Numbered from the stretch's first letter, positions 1 to 9,669 are shown. The stretch is DNA of 64,000 nt from an uncultured Chloroflexales bacterium (GCA_937902315.1 CALGUG010000018.1:24235-88234); one strand, 5' to 3'. The notes: generated from the sequence alone by a model not told the origin. Made by a program: numbers and translations.

Positions 1-1310
1 TCATCAGCCCAGAGCTGACCGCCATCATCAGCGATATGATGAGCGACGATGATGCGCGCGCTCCGATTTGGGGCCGCAATAGCAAGCTTAAATTGTCGCG
101 ACCCGCTGCTGTAAAAACGGGTACAACCAACGACTGGCGCGACGCTTGGACGGTCGGCTTCACTCCTTACGTCACGGTTGGTGTTTGGAGCGGCAACAAC
201 AACAACGAACAGACCGCCAAAGTCGAAAGTATCGAGGGCGGTGGCGATATTTGGCACGATGTGATGGAAGAGATTTTTGCCACCCCACGCTACGAGTGGT
301 TGTTGGCACAACAGTTCCCCGATCTGCGCCTGCCAATCAACTTTACGTTGCCCGAGACGGGTGTCATTACCGAAACAATCTGTGAACTGCCCGGACCGTT
401 TGGCAACTACAACAAAGAGCTCTTCACCACCGAGATGCTCAGCAAGACGCTCCAAGCTACTCGCACCGCCGAGGCAGCTACCCGAAGCCCAGTCGATGAT
501 CCGTCGGCAACCGCCAGCCGACGGGGCACAACCAGCAATAGGTTGGGCTGTGATGCCTATCGTCAGATTCGTGTCGTGCGTCTACCTTATGCCAACAGCC
601 AAGTCGAAGGCATTCTCACCTCGACCGATCCGATCAGTTCGACCGTGAGCAGCGGTCAAGCCGCCTACTGTCTGCCAGTCGAAGGCGAGACCTATCCTGA
701 AGAGTTGGTGACAAGCCTGCGCATTTGGAACATTCCTCCGCCCGATCCGAGCGAGCGAGTGCGCTATGTTTGGAACGGAGGCAGCGCGACGCAGTTCGCC
801 GGAGACGGGGAGAACCCAGGACAGTACGCTAACCTGCGCTCCTGTAGGCCCGAAGACTTTATCAAGCCGACACCGGTTCCGCCCGTCGCCGGAGCGATTC
901 AAATGCCCGATCTACGCCACTTCGGCGAGAATCAGGCCAAAGATGAGCTGGCGAAACTTGGTATCTTTAGCGTCTACGTCGATTATCAGACCCGCGATCG
1001 CATTCCAGAGACCTTCGACCAGTTCGCGCCCTACGCGGTTGTGAGCACCTTGCCAGCGCCCGGCGATTGGTACATTCCCGGCACAACGGTTGTGCTCGGC
1101 GTTCGTTCACCCAGCGATGCGCCCCAAGCAGCTACGCCGACGCCTCAACCCGAGAACGCGCCGCCTGAAATGGCGCCGCCACCTGAGAACGCGCCACCAC
1201 CCGAAACAGCTCCACCGCCGCCCGAGCAGGTGCCGATCACGGCTCAGCCGACTCCGACACCCAATGCCCTGCCCGGCCCCGGCATTCAGCCCGGTTTAGG
1301 CGGCAATTAG
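1..1310 (+). CDS. Class A penicillin-binding protein, C-terminal part (5' end outside window)
   Basis: The open frame runs in from the left edge (first full codon at base 3), so only the last 435 or so residues are present. The transpeptidase KTG motif is visible in KTGTTNDWRDAW, followed by VGFTPYVTVGVW, the usual context of the third active-site box of bifunctional murein synthases. After the transpeptidase fold comes a PASTA-like module (about bases 900-1110), with the PDL...A...L...G start and a PAPG...G..V.L.V end. A Pro/Glu/Thr-rich tail of about 60 residues follows. The enzyme would cross-link peptidoglycan outside the membrane. The glycosyltransferase domain and the SxxK and SxN motifs should lie upstream of the window. 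A strong inverted repeat follows the stop codon. Confidence 0.93.
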   Translation, partial: ISPELTAIISDMMSDDDARAPIWGRNSKLKLSRPAAVKTGTTNDWRDAWTVGFTPYVTVGVWSGNNNNEQTAKVESIEGGGDIWHDVMEEIFATPRYEWLLAQQFPDLRLPINFTLPETGVITETICELPGPFGNYNKELFTTEMLSKTLQATRTAEAATRSPVDDPSATASRRGTTSNRLGCDAYRQIRVVRLPYANSQVEGILTSTDPISSTVSSGQAAYCLPVEGETYPEELVTSLRIWNIPPPDPSERVRYVWNGGSATQFAGDGENPGQYANLRSCRPEDFIKPTPVPPVAGAIQMPDLRHFGENQAKDELAKLGIFSVYVDYQTRDRIPETFDQFAPYAVVSTLPAPGDWYIPGTTVVLGVRSPSDAPQAATPTPQPENAPPEMAPPPENAPPPETAPPPPEQVPITAQPTPTPNALPGPGIQPGLGGN

Positions 1311-1320
1311 CGCCTTTGCA

Positions 1321-1358
1321 AACAAAGAGCAGTTCCGCAAATGGAACTGCTCTTTGTT
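1321..1358 (+). terminator. Terminator-like hairpin after the PBP gene
   Basis: A perfect 16-bp inverted repeat (1321-1336 with 1343-1358) with a 6-nt loop starts 10 bp after the PBP stop codon. The right arm ends in TTTGTTATTT, a weak U tract. Confidence 0.7.
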
Positions 1359-1429
1359 ATTTCGCTGCTTAAAACGCAACACTTATCCGCTTCTTTATCG
1401 CCTATCGCGCTGGTATAGTGCAGAGCGCC

Positions 1430-1645
1430 AGCGGCTAGGCTGTTAGGCCCAACCAGTCCTCACCGCGTCCGCCTACGGCTACCAACAACCAATCCTCCCA
1501 GCCGTGTGCATCGATTTGCGCCCCAAGCGCCCCTAAAACAACACATACCAAATCCGTTGAAAGACGTGCACGTTCGCAACGGGAAGAATAAAAACGAGGG
1601 AAAGAGTTGAGTTCCACTCTGCCGAAGGCTAGAAAGAAACATCGG
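1430..1645 (+). repeat. Composite intergenic repeat: R1 core plus R2
   Basis: The R1 core GCGTCCGCCTACGGCTAC lies at 1465-1482. An R2 element begins with ATACCAAATCCG at 1545 and runs through GTTCCACTCTGCCGAAGGC to about 1640, but lacks its right terminal repeat. Open frames across this block exist only because the repeat is GC-rich, and they recur with the same peptide ends at other copies. No gene is supported. Confidence 0.8.
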
Positions 1646-1906
1646 GATCCACAGGAAGCGTTAGACAAGATGGCGCTCCCATAGGGAACAAATGGGCATC
1701 TCATCTCGTCTAAGCTATAGGAACGCGCGGCAAGTAGTCTCCTCGCTAAATGCCGCCCTGAAACACGACGTTTCTAACTCTTTTCTAGCTGTTTATGGCT
1801 TCCCCCCAAGCAGCAAACAGCCACAATTTTTTACAAATAGCCAAAGGTAAAAATCTCGTTATTTTCGATACCTAAGCGAAAAATTCCGCTTTTCGAAGAG
1901 AGAGCA

Positions 1907-1915
1907 TGTTATAAT
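1907..1915 (+). promoter_or_regulatory. Extended -10 promoter for the STAS/malQ unit
   Basis: TGTTATAAT (TGnTATAAT) lies about 50 bp upstream of the STAS start codon. No good -35 hexamer is seen at 16-18 bp, which is compatible with an extended -10 promoter. Confidence 0.5.
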
Positions 1916-1965
1916 ACTTTATGCCTCTCTGCAGCTAGCAGGAATCTGCGCAGGAGCCTTCAGCT

Positions 1966-2304
1966 ATGATGAATGAACTCTACGGCGATCTTCTGATTAT
2001 TCGCCTACCCGCCCACCTCGATGCTCGTAATGTCGCACAAGCAGAGGGACCTTTTGAAGCCGCTATCCAAACCCATTCAGGGCCTGTATTGGTCGATATG
2101 CAAGAGGTTACATTTGCCACAAGCCTCGCTTTTCAAATGTTATTGCAGGCCCTGAAGTATAATAAACAGCAGGGAAGCGGCTTCTATCTGAGCGGTTTGC
2201 AACCCCACATCGCTGAAATCTTTCGCAAAAGTTGTCTGGATGCTCTGTTTAGAATCTATCCGAATCGGGAAACAGCCTTGATCGATCTGTGTGGTGTGGC
2301 CTAA
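1966..2304 (+). CDS. STAS-domain protein (anti-anti-sigma-factor type)
   Basis: This 112-residue protein is a single STAS domain. It has the alternating strand/helix layout and a VLVDMQEVTFATSLAFQML segment that aligns with the phosphorylation-site region of SpoIIAA-like proteins (usual form D.S.V.FIDSSGL). A serine sits at the expected place, but the usual Ser-Ser-Gly is replaced by Ser-Leu-Ala, so phosphorylation is only a possibility. Such proteins bind anti-sigma factors or act as scaffold subunits. No anti-sigma kinase or sigma gene is nearby. malQ starts 70 bp downstream on the same strand and probably shares the transcript. Confidence 0.8.
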   Translation: MMNELYGDLLIIRLPAHLDARNVAQAEGPFEAAIQTHSGPVLVDMQEVTFATSLAFQMLLQALKYNKQQGSGFYLSGLQPHIAEIFRKSCLDALFRIYPNRETALIDLCGVA

Positions 2305-2374
2305 AACGTCACGGCTTCATGCTGGTGCTGGTGAGCCACTCAGCGGATCGCACTCAGAAGTAACAGGGAAAGAC

Positions 2375-3880
2375 ATGCCTTTTTCTCGTGCAAGTGGTAT
2401 CTTACTGCACCCAACTTCGCTACCTAGCCAGTATGGAATCGGCGACTTCGGGCCCGCCGCCTATCATTTTATTGACTGGTTGAGCGCCGCCAAACAGCAC
2501 CTCTGGCAGGTGCTGCCGCTCGGCCCGACCGGTTATGGCGATTCGCCCTATCAGTGCTTCTCGGCCTTCGCTGGCAATCCACTGCTGATCAGTCCCGAGT
2601 TCCTAGCGCAAGACGGCCTGTTAGACCAAACGGCCCTCGAATCGCTGCGCACTCCCTTTGGGCCAGTCGACTATGGACGCATCATCCCTGCCAAGTTCGA
2701 TCTGCTCTACCGAGCCTATCAAGCTTGGAAGCAGCAAACAGAGAGCGACGACTACCGCGCCTTCGTCGAAAGCGAGCGACGCTGGCTCGAAGATTACGCC
2801 CTCTTTATGGCGCTGAAGAACCACTTCGGCGGGGCATCCTGGCCGAACTGGCCCAGCGAACTTGCCCTGCGCAACCCCGAGGCGATCGAGCGCGCCAAAC
2901 AAGAACACGCCGACGCGATCGGCTACTACAGCTTCTTGCAGTATCAATTCGCCAAACAGTGGCAAGCCCTGCGCACCTACGCCCACCAGCGCAAGATCAA
3001 CATCATCGGCGATATCCCGATCTTTGTGGCCTACGATAGCGCCGATGTCTGGGCACAGCCCGCGATCTTCGATCTCAAAGCAGACGGCACACCCAACGCC
3101 GTGGCTGGCGTGCCGCCCGACTACTTCAGCGCCACCGGCCAGCTCTGGGGCAACCCGCTCTATCGCTGGGATGTCTTAGCGCAGCGCGGCTTCGACTGGT
3201 GGATCGACCGCGTCGCCTCGACCCTCAAACTGGTCGATATCGCCCGTATCGATCACTTCCGAGGCTTCGCAGCCTACTGGGCCGTGCCAAGCGGCGAAAG
3301 CACCGCCATCAACGGCCAATGGGTGCCAGCGCCCGGCTTCGAGCTATTCGAGGCCCTGCGGGCGGCCTTGGGCGATCTGCCGATCATCGCCGAGGATCTG
3401 GGTCTGATCACCGACGACGTTTATCAATTGCGCGACCACTTTGGGCTGCCCGGCATGCGAGTGCTGCAGTTCGCCTTCGCCGACGAATCGGCCACCAACT
3501 TCTTGCCCCACAACTACACGCCCAACAGCGTGGCTTACCCGGGCACCCACGACAACGACACCGTCGTAGGTTGGTTCCAAAAAGCCAGCCCTGAAGAGCG
3601 TAATCGTGCTCTGCGCTACACCGGTACCGACGGCAGCGCCATTCACTGGGACTTCATTCGCTGGCTCTTCGCCTCGGTCGCCAACAGCGTGATCGTTCCG
3701 CTGCAAGATGTGCTCGGGCTAGGCGACGAAGCGCGTATGAATATGCCAAGTACCACGGGCGGCAACTGGAGCTGGCGTTACCAGCCGAGCGATCTCACGC
3801 CCGAGCTGGCCGCGCGTCTGGCCGAGCTATCCTACACCTACGAACGCACGCCGCGCACTTCGAGCGCTCCAAGCGCCTAA
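2375..3880 (+). CDS. malQ: 4-alpha-glucanotransferase (amylomaltase, GH77)
   Basis: The protein transfers alpha-1,4-glucan segments in maltodextrin and glycogen metabolism in the cytoplasm. I chose the ATG at 2375 because an AGGGA ribosome-binding site lies 5 nt upstream and the protein then begins MPFSRASGILLHPTSLPS, the standard N terminus. The frame is open further upstream, to 2291. The catalytic residues of GH77 are present: nucleophile Asp293 in RIDHFRGF, acid/base Glu340 in IIAEDLG, and the stabilising Asp393 in PGTHDND. The length of 501 residues is typical. A strong hairpin with a U tract follows. No glycogen phosphorylase or branching enzyme gene is adjacent. Confidence 0.96.
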   Translation: MPFSRASGILLHPTSLPSQYGIGDFGPAAYHFIDWLSAAKQHLWQVLPLGPTGYGDSPYQCFSAFAGNPLLISPEFLAQDGLLDQTALESLRTPFGPVDYGRIIPAKFDLLYRAYQAWKQQTESDDYRAFVESERRWLEDYALFMALKNHFGGASWPNWPSELALRNPEAIERAKQEHADAIGYYSFLQYQFAKQWQALRTYAHQRKINIIGDIPIFVAYDSADVWAQPAIFDLKADGTPNAVAGVPPDYFSATGQLWGNPLYRWDVLAQRGFDWWIDRVASTLKLVDIARIDHFRGFAAYWAVPSGESTAINGQWVPAPGFELFEALRAALGDLPIIAEDLGLITDDVYQLRDHFGLPGMRVLQFAFADESATNFLPHNYTPNSVAYPGTHDNDTVVGWFQKASPEERNRALRYTGTDGSAIHWDFIRWLFASVANSVIVPLQDVLGLGDEARMNMPSTTGGNWSWRYQPSDLTPELAARLAELSYTYERTPRTSSAPSA

Positions 3881-3905
3881 CGATACGCCTTCACTCGAAC
3901 TACGC

Positions 3906-3940
3906 TGGACTGTTGCAGCTAACTGCAACAGTCCATTTTA
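3906..3940 (+). terminator. Rho-independent terminator of malQ
   Basis: A 13-bp perfect stem (3906-3918 with 3923-3935) with a 4-nt loop is followed by TTTTA. Confidence 0.85.
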
Positions 3941-4019
3941 TGCGCTCTTGCAGCGCTCATAGCCCGCTGGTTGGGGTATAAGCTTTCAGCTACAGAGCGC
4001 CATATAACTTTGGCGGATA

Positions 4020-4383
4020 GGCTTCTAGCCGCCATTCGGCTTGTAGCGCGTCCGCCTCCGGCTACTAAACAGGGCTAGCTGGCCCTCTCCCCCCGGCCCC
4101 CTCTCCCGCACTGCGGGCGAGGGGCTGAATGCACCCCGTTCTGTGCTCTCAAGGATACTCCCGCGATGGTATGCGAACGATCGCTGTGGTTCAACAAGCG
4201 GTTCCTGAGCTTGCCGAAGGGTACGGCACAATCGCAACTTTCGCATTCCACAGCTCTGAGCCGATCACTCAACTATCTCAAACTGCTCTCTAAAAGTCTC
4301 AGTGTCTCAGTGTCTCGCGTGGTGAATAAACATCCCTCATTTGGCCTCTGGCAAGACATTTCTTTAAACAGATTTCGTATAAT
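4020..4383 (+). repeat. Mosaic of dispersed repeats upstream of the hydrolase
   Basis: In order, the block holds an R1 core (4048-4065), a C-rich element with the CCCTCTCCC...GCGGGCGAGGGG palindrome (about 4080-4130), a unit starting CTGTGCTCTCAAGGATACT (about 4142) that reappears at about 38402, and a GAGCTTGCCGAAGGG motif (about 4208-4222). It ends in GATTTCGTATAAT at 4371-4383, which resembles the right end of R2. That end contains TATAAT (4378-4383), correctly placed to act as a -10 element for the downstream gene. No -35 is obvious. Confidence 0.75.
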
Positions 4384-4428
4384 ATGATGCAGAATGTAGC
4401 TCAACTTACACAACAAGGGAAGGAACAT

Positions 4429-5250
4429 ATGATCGATCTCTCGAATTGCCAAGCTGAGGTAGCAGCCCAACGCGCCTACCTCGAGGTGAATGGCACACGG
4501 CTTTCGTACCTTGTCTGGGGAGAAAAAGGTGCTCCGCTAGTGCTGCTGCATGGTATCACCAGCAGCGCCCGCACATGGTGGCGCGTTGCGCCCGCGCTGG
4601 TTGCGCTAGGCTACCAAGTCTATGCCTTCGATATGCCGGGCCACGGCGAAAGCGACGAAATCAACGACCACCATATTCCGTTCATCGCCTCGCTGATCGC
4701 CCAAGCTATTCGGCAGCTCGGCCTTGAAAAGAGCGTCTTGATCGGCCACTCTTGGGGCGGCATCACCGCGCTGACTCTGGCCAACAGCTCTGATGGCGAG
4801 CTGTTCAGCCGCATCGTTCTGATCGACCCGGCTGTGCGCATCGATCCAGCCAAAAGCCCCGAGACACTGCCCACCTTCCTCGACGGCGTGGGCGAGCCGC
4901 CCGAGATCACCGAGCCGAAGGTACGTGCCAAAAACCCCGATTGGCACGACTGTGATGTGGCTTGGAAGCTAGAGGCCTTTGTGCAATGCCGCGCCGATGC
5001 GGTACGCGGCCTCTTCCTGCACAGCGGCAAGTGGGATGCTTCGGACGAATTTAGCAAGTTGAGCCAGCCCACCCTGCTCCTCGTCGCAGACGACGCCTAC
5101 ACCGTTATTCCCGCCGATCTGCGCCCAAAGATTCAGGCCTCGCTGCCCGCCCACGTGCAGTATCTCGCTATTCCCAATACAACTCACAATATGTTTCGCG
5201 GCAACGGCTACCAGCCGACCGTCGACGCGATTCGCAGCTGGCTAAGCTAG
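4429..5250 (+). CDS. Alpha/beta hydrolase
   Basis: A 273-residue alpha/beta-hydrolase-fold protein. LLHGITSSARTWW forms the oxyanion-hole strand, GHSWGG is the nucleophile elbow with the catalytic Ser, and NTTHNMFRGN supplies the catalytic His near the C terminus. An acidic residue in LLLVADDAY is the likely third triad member. The start was placed at 4429 (MIDLSN) because AAGGGAAGGA lies just upstream; an in-frame ATG at 4384 lacks a site. The substrate cannot be told from sequence. It stands alone, separated from malQ by repeats and from cls by a convergent intergenic region. Confidence 0.88.
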   Translation: MIDLSNCQAEVAAQRAYLEVNGTRLSYLVWGEKGAPLVLLHGITSSARTWWRVAPALVALGYQVYAFDMPGHGESDEINDHHIPFIASLIAQAIRQLGLEKSVLIGHSWGGITALTLANSSDGELFSRIVLIDPAVRIDPAKSPETLPTFLDGVGEPPEITEPKVRAKNPDWHDCDVAWKLEAFVQCRADAVRGLFLHSGKWDASDEFSKLSQPTLLLVADDAYTVIPADLRPKIQASLPAHVQYLAIPNTTHNMFRGNGYQPTVDAIRSWLS

Positions 5251-5316
5251 CATAGCAAGATAACTATGTTGTGAGCATTGTGCGCTGAGCGGATTTGCTA
5301 CGAAATACAGCGTGTG

Positions 5317-5416
5317 ACCTGCTCGGTGCGTGCACCGAGCAGGTCGCTGCGAAGGCAGCGAAAACGCTGAAAGGCTTGAATGGAAGGTCAGGCTGTTTGT
5401 AGCCGCAGGCGGACGC
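5317..5416 (-). repeat. Paired hairpin element plus R1 core
   Basis: A 13-bp perfect inverted repeat (5317-5329 with 5332-5344) is followed directly by a second hairpin, CGCTGC-gaag-GCAGCG (5345-5360). The same two-hairpin unit occurs at 11846-11889 with compensating base changes. An R1 core in minus orientation lies at 5399-5416. The region separates convergent genes. Confidence 0.75.
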
Positions 5417-5498
5417 GGTCAGGAATGAATGGAAGGTACATACTTCAGCGCTAGAGCGCTGCAGTTAGGTAACAGAAGAGCAAGCCGCTTATCTTGGA

Positions 5499-6968
5499 TT
5501 ACAAGAGGGCGCTGAGCAAGCGGCAGGTGTTATCGACAAACTGTTGAAAGCGCGATCGCTGCAACCACTCTTCGAGCTGCAACTCGTCTGAACGAGCGAA
5601 ATAGCTCTGCTCAATACGCCGTTGGGCTGCCACAACCTCGCAGTTGTAAGAGAGCAAAACGATCTCGAGGTTGAGGCGGAACGAGCGCACATCGAAGTTG
5701 CTCGAACCGACCACTGAGATATCGTCATCGATGCTTAAATGCTTGGCGTGAATAAAGGTCGGCCCGCGCACCTGATGGATATGAACACCACTCTCGAGCA
5801 GTTCTTCGTAGTAGGAGCGCTGAGCGTGGCTTACTAAAAACTGGTCGCCTTGGGCCGAAACGATCACATGCACCTCGACCCCACGCATGGCTGCGTTCTC
5901 GAGAGCGTGCAACAGCGAGGCGTCGGGAATGAAATAAGGCGTGGTTAGCACGGCATAGCGCTGCGCCGTATAGAGCAGCGATGCAAACAGAGCCGGAATA
6001 TTGTCGGTATCGTAGGCGGGGCCACTGGGCAGCACTTGGCAGGCGACATGGCCTTCTAGGCTTATGCCATTGGGTTCTGCCTCTTCGGAAGAGACGCGGA
6101 TGTCTGTCTCCGAATACCAGTCGGCCAAAAAGACCATATTGAGCTGCACCACCACCGGGCCGCAAACGCGCACCACCAGCTCTTCGTAGATCACATCTGG
6201 CTTGTATTGGGGATCGGTCAAATTTTGCGAACCGGTGTAGCCAACGACGCCATCGATTACAGCGATCTTGCGATGGTTGCGCAGGTCTGGGCGGCGGCGC
6301 TGTGTCCCAAGCAGCTTCAGAGGCAAAACACGGTGTACCTCCACCCCGGCAGCCTCAAGACGCTGATGCAGCTTGCCAACATAGCTCAGATTGCCAAGCG
6401 CATCGTACAAAACACGGCAGACAACCCCGCGATTGGCAGCGCGCACCAAGGCGGCTTCGACTTTTCGCCCATTGTCATCATCAGCAAAGATGTAATACAA
6501 TAGGTGTACGTACTTCTCGGCAGCGTCGATGTCGGCGATGATCCGATCGATGGTGGCGGTGTAATCTGAGAGCAACTCAAGCTGGTTTGCGCCGAAGACG
6601 GGCAAGCCACCCAAACGCTCTACTAAACGGGCGATGGGCAGCTGACGCTCATCTAAATGGTGGGCGAAAGCGGGCGCATACTCCGGATCCTTCGCCCTTT
6701 CTTCTACTCGCTCGGCCACAAAGTTATTGATTTCGCGTTGAAGCTGACGCCGCTCGAGCGGTAATTTGGGGTTTCCGATCAAGCCGAAAAAGATCGCGCC
6801 CAAATACGGGAAGAAGAAGCTAAACAGCAACCAGCCGGTCGCAGATTCAGGGTCACGCTTATGCGGAACGATGTAGAGCATGACGATGCAGATCACCCAG
6901 CCGCCAATTTGAAACAGGGCGATCAAAACGATCAGCCAGGTTGGAGCGTCAAAAGTGTCCTTGATCAT
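5499..6968 (-). CDS. cls: Cardiolipin synthase (phospholipase D family)
   Basis: This 489-residue membrane enzyme joins phosphatidylglycerol to another phospholipid to make cardiolipin. Two N-terminal transmembrane segments (about residues 10-32 and 44-64) are followed by two PLD domains. Each has an HKD motif: NHRKIAVIDG...GSQN in the first and IHAKHLSIDD...GSSN in the second. Length and layout match bacterial ClsA-type enzymes. The start is the ATG at 6966-6968, but no clear ribosome-binding site precedes it. The gene is divergent from the membrane glycosyltransferase-like gene at 7396. Confidence 0.94.
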   Translation of the reverse strand: MIKDTFDAPTWLIVLIALFQIGGWVICIVMLYIVPHKRDPESATGWLLFSFFFPYLGAIFFGLIGNPKLPLERRQLQREINNFVAERVEERAKDPEYAPAFAHHLDERQLPIARLVERLGGLPVFGANQLELLSDYTATIDRIIADIDAAEKYVHLLYYIFADDDNGRKVEAALVRAANRGVVCRVLYDALGNLSYVGKLHQRLEAAGVEVHRVLPLKLLGTQRRRPDLRNHRKIAVIDGVVGYTGSQNLTDPQYKPDVIYEELVVRVCGPVVVQLNMVFLADWYSETDIRVSSEEAEPNGISLEGHVACQVLPSGPAYDTDNIPALFASLLYTAQRYAVLTTPYFIPDASLLHALENAAMRGVEVHVIVSAQGDQFLVSHAQRSYYEELLESGVHIHQVRGPTFIHAKHLSIDDDISVVGSSNFDVRSFRLNLEIVLLSYNCEVVAAQRRIEQSYFARSDELQLEEWLQRSRFQQFVDNTCRLLSALL

Positions 6969-7395
6969 AACTGAAACTGTATTGTTCCTCGACCTATCCA
7001 GCAGGATCTAAACGAGTCTATAACGATACACGGGCCACTTCATCATCCTTACTTAACAAGTAGCATTCCAGTAAGTCTTCTCCGCATCCGCCCCTCTCCT
7101 GCTCACTCCAGCTCTTTATAGCCTATCGAAGGCATGCTCCTTGCTTCTAGCATAGCAGCATATTCTCACCTGGCAACAAGGAAACAACGCTTGTCGTATC
7201 TCGCTTGTTTTGACAAAACCTGTAACGTTGTAGGCTTCCGAAACGTCATTCAGTGTAGACTGACAAAGTGCGTTAGCGAATTGCGACAATTTATTAGAAA
7301 AACCTATTTATAACACATATAGGTCCGCATGCCAGCAATCAGCTCTCTATAGCTGGTTTCTTTTTGTTCTCTTTATGATGGATTAGTGGATAATA
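6969..7395. other. Divergent intergenic region without visible gene
   Basis: About 430 bp lie between cls and the divergent GT-C-like gene. TTGACA occurs at 7210-7215 and TATAAC at 7309-7314, but I found no correctly spaced -35/-10 pair. No R1 core occurs here. Promoters for both genes are expected but not resolved. Confidence 0.5.
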
Positions 7396-9624
7396 ATGGC
7401 TACCTCTCGAACACATGGCTTATCAGGAACATTATCGGGGCTCATCACACGATCTTTCTCTGGAACAAGCATTACATCCAAACTCGTCGTCTTCTGGCAG
7501 AACCACGGTATCGCTCTCCTCTTTTTCTGCTTGATGAGCATGTTGCTCTCGTGGCCTACCGTTGCCCACTTCACCACAAGCATCACCAGTAGCGACGTAG
7601 ACGCAAAACACAACCTTTGGCTCTTTTGGCACGTCCAACGCTTTGTCACTGGAAAAGAGGGTTTGTTCGATGCGCCGCTGCTCTATTATCCCCACGGCAT
7701 CTCGCTTTTCACCCACGGCGTTGGGCCTATGACGGGGTTTTTTGCCTTGCCGTTCTGGTGGCTCGGACCGGAAGCCGCCTATAACGGCTCCTTGATTGTG
7801 AGCCTAACGCTTACCGGCTACTTCAGCTATTTACTTGCCCGTAAGCTTGGTTTTCGACGCGCAGAGGCACTCTTTTGTGGGCTGATGCTGCTTTCAGCGC
7901 CGATGTGTCTCGGCGGTCTAACCAACCATGTCACCAAGGTCTTTTTAGGCGCTCAACCATTGCTGCTGCTCGTACTGCACAATATGCTCGACCTCAAGCG
8001 CTCGCACTGGTGGGGCGTTGCAACCGGCGCTGCGCTCTTAGTTGTTTGGCTGCACAACGGCTATCAATTCGTCTTCAGTTCGTTCGCCGTCCTATTCTTC
8101 TGGCTGGCCGCGTTCATTCTCGCCCAGCGAGGAGAGCGCTTCGAATACTTTAAGCGGGCCATAATTTTTGCTATCAGTTGTGCGATCTTCGTGCTGCCGA
8201 TACTGATTCAGGTTCAGATCGCCTCCAATAACCCCGCTATCAATGTTGATGCCAGCGTCGATTCGCGCTTGCGCCCCGACCTCGTTCAATACCTACTTCC
8301 CGTGCACCACAGTCTTCTGTTCGGCGACTGGACGCTCTCGATCCTAGAACCGCTCGGCAACAAGGTCACGATCAACCTCGAGACCGCTGTATCGCTTTCG
8401 CTCGCGGGCATCGCTCTATCGCTAGTGGCGCTGTTCGCCGCAAAAGGCCCTAGCCGCCGCTGGGTGCTCTTCACGCTGATCTGCGTTATTATCTCGCTAG
8501 GGCCAAGCCTGCAAGTCTATGGCATTAGCAAGTTTGGCGAAGCGAAATCGGAGATTCTGCTGCCCTATAGCTTTATCAACCAGCTGCCCGGGCTCGAGTT
8601 TATGCGTGCGCCGGGTCGTTGGATGATGATGGGCTTTGTGGCCTTCGCGGTCGCAACCACCTTCGGCTTGGGCGCTCTGACTCAACGCTTTCCGCGCCAG
8701 CGTATGCTGATCATCGGGTTCGCCAGCGCGCTGGTTTTGATCGAAGTCTGGCCGCAACCCTTCCCACAAGAAGTCTTGCCCAAAGCACCGCCCTTCTACC
8801 AACAGATCGCTAAGGATACCGAGACCTACGGCGTGTTCGATCTGCCGGTCAAAGAGAGCAAGGGGCTTTCATACAACGGCTGGTCCTACTTCTACACCTC
8901 GTCGATCCATCAAGTGCTCCAGATCACGCATGGCAAGGGCATTGTCGCGGGCTATATCTCTCGCACCTATTCGCGCCACCCGCTCTTCAACGAGCTCTTC
9001 AATCTCCGTTCGCCTACGATCTATATCGACGGCGAAGAAGCGCGCTACAAGACCTTTCAACACGATTTAGCCGCGCAAAACTATCGCTATGTGGTACTCC
9101 ATAAAAACTTGTTCGGAGAGGGCAGAGGCGAAGAGGGCTACCAAAGCGCCAAAGAGTTCACCGAGCGTGTCTTCGGCGACACACAGCCCTACTACGAAGA
9201 CGAGGCCACCACGGTCTACAAAGTCGAACCCGATCCAAACAGCGTTCAACTTCATCTGGGCACAAACTGGCGCTCGGCCGAAAACGATTGGCGCTGGGCC
9301 GCTTCGCCCGCTACGCTGCTAGTAAACGCTCCTACAGCGCAAGAAGTGGTTCTAGAGATCGTCCCGGCTCACCTCCACGATCCGAGCACGGCCAATCAAT
9401 TGGGCGAAATCGGGCGGCTCAATATCCAAGTCGGTGACTTCCAGACCAGTCTCGATGTACACATCGATCTGCCGAGCGAAGTACGCATCCCGCTCTCGGG
9501 TGGCGAGCAGACCATTACGCTCAGTTTAGAAGCGGGGAATTTCACCCCCGAAGGTGCCGATCTCTCCGAGATTCCCGCTCTTAGCTTCGCGGTGCGCTCG
9601 ATCAACTTAAAAACACAACCCTAA
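7396..9624 (+). CDS. Polytopic membrane protein, GT-C glycosyltransferase-like
   Basis: A 742-residue protein with about ten hydrophobic segments in its first 450 residues and a large C-terminal, probably extracytoplasmic, domain with beta-rich sequence. After the first membrane helix (about residues 38-58) the loop holds SSDVDAKHN, an acidic DxD-type motif like those in the first outer loop of GT-C enzymes, followed by YYPHGISLF. These features fit a polyprenyl-sugar-dependent glycosyltransferase or a YfhO-like membrane protein. The donor and acceptor are unknown. No ribosome-binding site is obvious before the ATG. The gene is monocistronic, and a hairpin follows it. Confidence 0.7.
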   Translation: MATSRTHGLSGTLSGLITRSFSGTSITSKLVVFWQNHGIALLFFCLMSMLLSWPTVAHFTTSITSSDVDAKHNLWLFWHVQRFVTGKEGLFDAPLLYYPHGISLFTHGVGPMTGFFALPFWWLGPEAAYNGSLIVSLTLTGYFSYLLARKLGFRRAEALFCGLMLLSAPMCLGGLTNHVTKVFLGAQPLLLLVLHNMLDLKRSHWWGVATGAALLVVWLHNGYQFVFSSFAVLFFWLAAFILAQRGERFEYFKRAIIFAISCAIFVLPILIQVQIASNNPAINVDASVDSRLRPDLVQYLLPVHHSLLFGDWTLSILEPLGNKVTINLETAVSLSLAGIALSLVALFAAKGPSRRWVLFTLICVIISLGPSLQVYGISKFGEAKSEILLPYSFINQLPGLEFMRAPGRWMMMGFVAFAVATTFGLGALTQRFPRQRMLIIGFASALVLIEVWPQPFPQEVLPKAPPFYQQIAKDTETYGVFDLPVKESKGLSYNGWSYFYTSSIHQVLQITHGKGIVAGYISRTYSRHPLFNELFNLRSPTIYIDGEEARYKTFQHDLAAQNYRYVVLHKNLFGEGRGEEGYQSAKEFTERVFGDTQPYYEDEATTVYKVEPDPNSVQLHLGTNWRSAENDWRWAASPATLLVNAPTAQEVVLEIVPAHLHDPSTANQLGEIGRLNIQVGDFQTSLDVHIDLPSEVRIPLSGGEQTITLSLEAGNFTPEGADLSEIPALSFAVRSINLKTQP

Positions 9625-9633
9625 GCTAACCGC

Positions 9634-9669
9634 CAAGAACCTTGTGCTTAACAGGGCACAAGGTTCTTG
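9634..9669 (+). terminator. Terminator-like hairpin
   Basis: A 14-bp perfect inverted repeat (9634-9647 with 9656-9669) lies 10 bp after the stop codon. No clear U tract follows. Confidence 0.6.

Noticed and set aside
1435..1704. Open frames over the R1/R2 block, with similar peptide ends at other copies
   Set aside because: The recurring peptides come from the R1 core being GC-rich and open in several frames. They lack ribosome-binding sites and start at random points in the repeat.
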